In this document: positions 63,368 to 64,000 of the stretch, piece by piece | Numbering within the stretch: the stretch's first letter is position 1 | How the letters are laid out: every line of letters starts with the position of its first letter | Origin: UBA7328 sp965247965 | GTDB lineage: Bacteria; Bacteroidota; Bacteroidia; Chitinophagales; Saprospiraceae | Length of the DNA stretch: 64,000 bases | Direction: 5' to 3' | Assembly: GCA_965247965.1 (NCBI GenBank) | Contig: OZ252053.1 | Location: forward strand, 4,464,001 to 4,528,000 | Program-made: the position numbers and the translations under genes | The notes under the pieces: generated by a model | The model's database searches: none | What the model saw: only the letters and a program-made list of their open reading frames with translations | What the model was told of the DNA's origin: nothing

Positions 63368-64000
63368 ATGAAAAATTTTGTGAGCATTCTTTTATTCGCA
63401 GCGGCCTTTTCTACGACTTTATTTATTATTTCTTGTTCAGATGATCTTGCAGTAGATAATACTGGAGATTTCACGGAAAATTTTGTTGACCAATCAGTAT
63501 TTACCGTTCAAGCTGAGGCCAATGCCGGTAGAGGCGGATGTTTGGAATTTGTTTTTCCTATCGATATTATCTTCCCCGATGGCACCACTGAAGATGTGGC
63601 TGACTACGAGACAATGAGAGCCGAACTGAGAACGTGGTTTGAAGAAAATGGTGAAGGCCTTGCCAGACCTGGAAGAGGCCGGGACGGGCGAGATTCTATT
63701 GATTTTAGCCAACTTCCTACACTGGATTTTCCGGTAGAAGTAATCACCCGAAATGGAGAAACCATTTCGATCGATAACAGACAAGAATTGTTCCAACTCA
63801 AAAGACAGTGCCACAGAGCCTTTGACCGCCATCACCGAGGTCACAGAGGTGATAAATGTTTCAAACTTGTCTTCCCTGTTACTATAGACTTTCCCTATGA
63901 TACGAGCGAGGAAGTAACTGATCGAAAAGCACTGAAGATGGCTTTGAGAGCGTGGAAAGAAGCCAATCCGGATTCAGACAAAAGACCGATGCTTCAATTC
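63368..64000 (+). CDS. Lipoprotein of unknown function, 3' end outside window
   Basis: 211 codons are visible, running off the right edge. A lipoprotein signal (MKNFVSILLFAAAFSTTLFIISC) is followed by SDDLAVDN and then two related units: CLEFVFPIDIIFPDGT (about residue 58) and CFKLVFPVTIDFPYDT (about residue 163), separated by an Arg/Gly-rich stretch (ARPGRGRDGRD) and a His-rich one (RAFDRHHRGHRGDK). The repeated beta-strand-like unit suggests internal duplication. I recognise no named family. Divergent from the RAYT gene. Confidence 0.8.
   Translation, partial: MKNFVSILLFAAAFSTTLFIISCSDDLAVDNTGDFTENFVDQSVFTVQAEANAGRGGCLEFVFPIDIIFPDGTTEDVADYETMRAELRTWFEENGEGLARPGRGRDGRDSIDFSQLPTLDFPVEVITRNGETISIDNRQELFQLKRQCHRAFDRHHRGHRGDKCFKLVFPVTIDFPYDTSEEVTDRKALKMALRAWKEANPDSDKRPMLQF

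Overview
The window comes from a Bacteroidota chromosome. Evidence: two SusC-type receptors (one broken) and a SusD-like lipoprotein, type IX secretion (T9SS) sorting domains of both kinds at the ends of large secreted proteins, an ECF sigma/FecR/TonB-receptor set, a TAnnTTTG-type promoter, almost no Shine-Dalgarno sequences, and the gene order xerC - tRNA-Thr/Tyr/Gly/Thr - tuf - tRNA-Trp - secE - nusG - rplKAJL - rpoBC. Family-level placement cannot be made from this window; a Saprospiria-like or neighbouring lineage would fit, but that is a guess.

Layout. 1-870: 3' part of bioB (minus strand). 1.5-6.7 kb: a transposon cluster with an IS66-family element nested inside an IS1182-like element (8-bp and 4-bp target duplications readable) and next to it an IS4-family element with a 12-bp duplication. 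6.9-8.5 kb: a chimeric pseudogene joining a SusC plug fragment to the C-terminal two thirds of DnaA. 8.8-17.1 kb: a SusC/SusD-like nutrient-uptake locus with an extra lipoprotein and a T9SS-exported zinc metalloprotease. 17.5-19.6 kb: a frameshifted DDE transposase. 20.4-24.9 kb: arylsulfotransferase-like protein, pabB/pabC pair (p-aminobenzoate for folate), xerC.

25.3-39.3 kb is the core translation/transcription block: five tRNA genes, tuf, secE, nusG, four ribosomal protein genes, rpoB and rpoC. It is preceded by an unusual tandem array of 78-bp tRNA-Thr-like units, one of which carries a 227-bp MITE with the ends of the IS4-family element. rpoC is followed directly by a 162-bp imperfect palindrome. 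39.5-47.6 kb holds housekeeping genes (rhodanese, FtsK, DoxX, RRM protein, LolA-like, Era, Der). 47.6-49.5 kb: an orphan MazF and rfbC/rfbD. 49.6-57.1 kb: a T9SS type-B surface protein, riboflavin synthase, a secreted animal-type haem peroxidase, a YdeI-like protein and a VapBC toxin-antitoxin pair.

57.1-62.5 kb is a minus-strand cell-surface signalling locus: ECF sigma factor, HELGH-motif lipoprotein, FecR-type anti-sigma factor, STN-domain TonB receptor and a cytochrome-c-like lipoprotein. Immediately upstream lies a RAYT transposase flanked by two related REP-like hairpins, one of which now encodes part of the sigma factor's N-terminus. The window ends inside a small lipoprotein gene.

Most of the window is ordinary core genome. 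The parts most worth attention are the small non-coding mobile structures: the RAYT/REP pair, the MITE and IS4 copies that both landed in the loop of the same kind of hairpin, the tRNA-like array, and the palindrome after rpoC.
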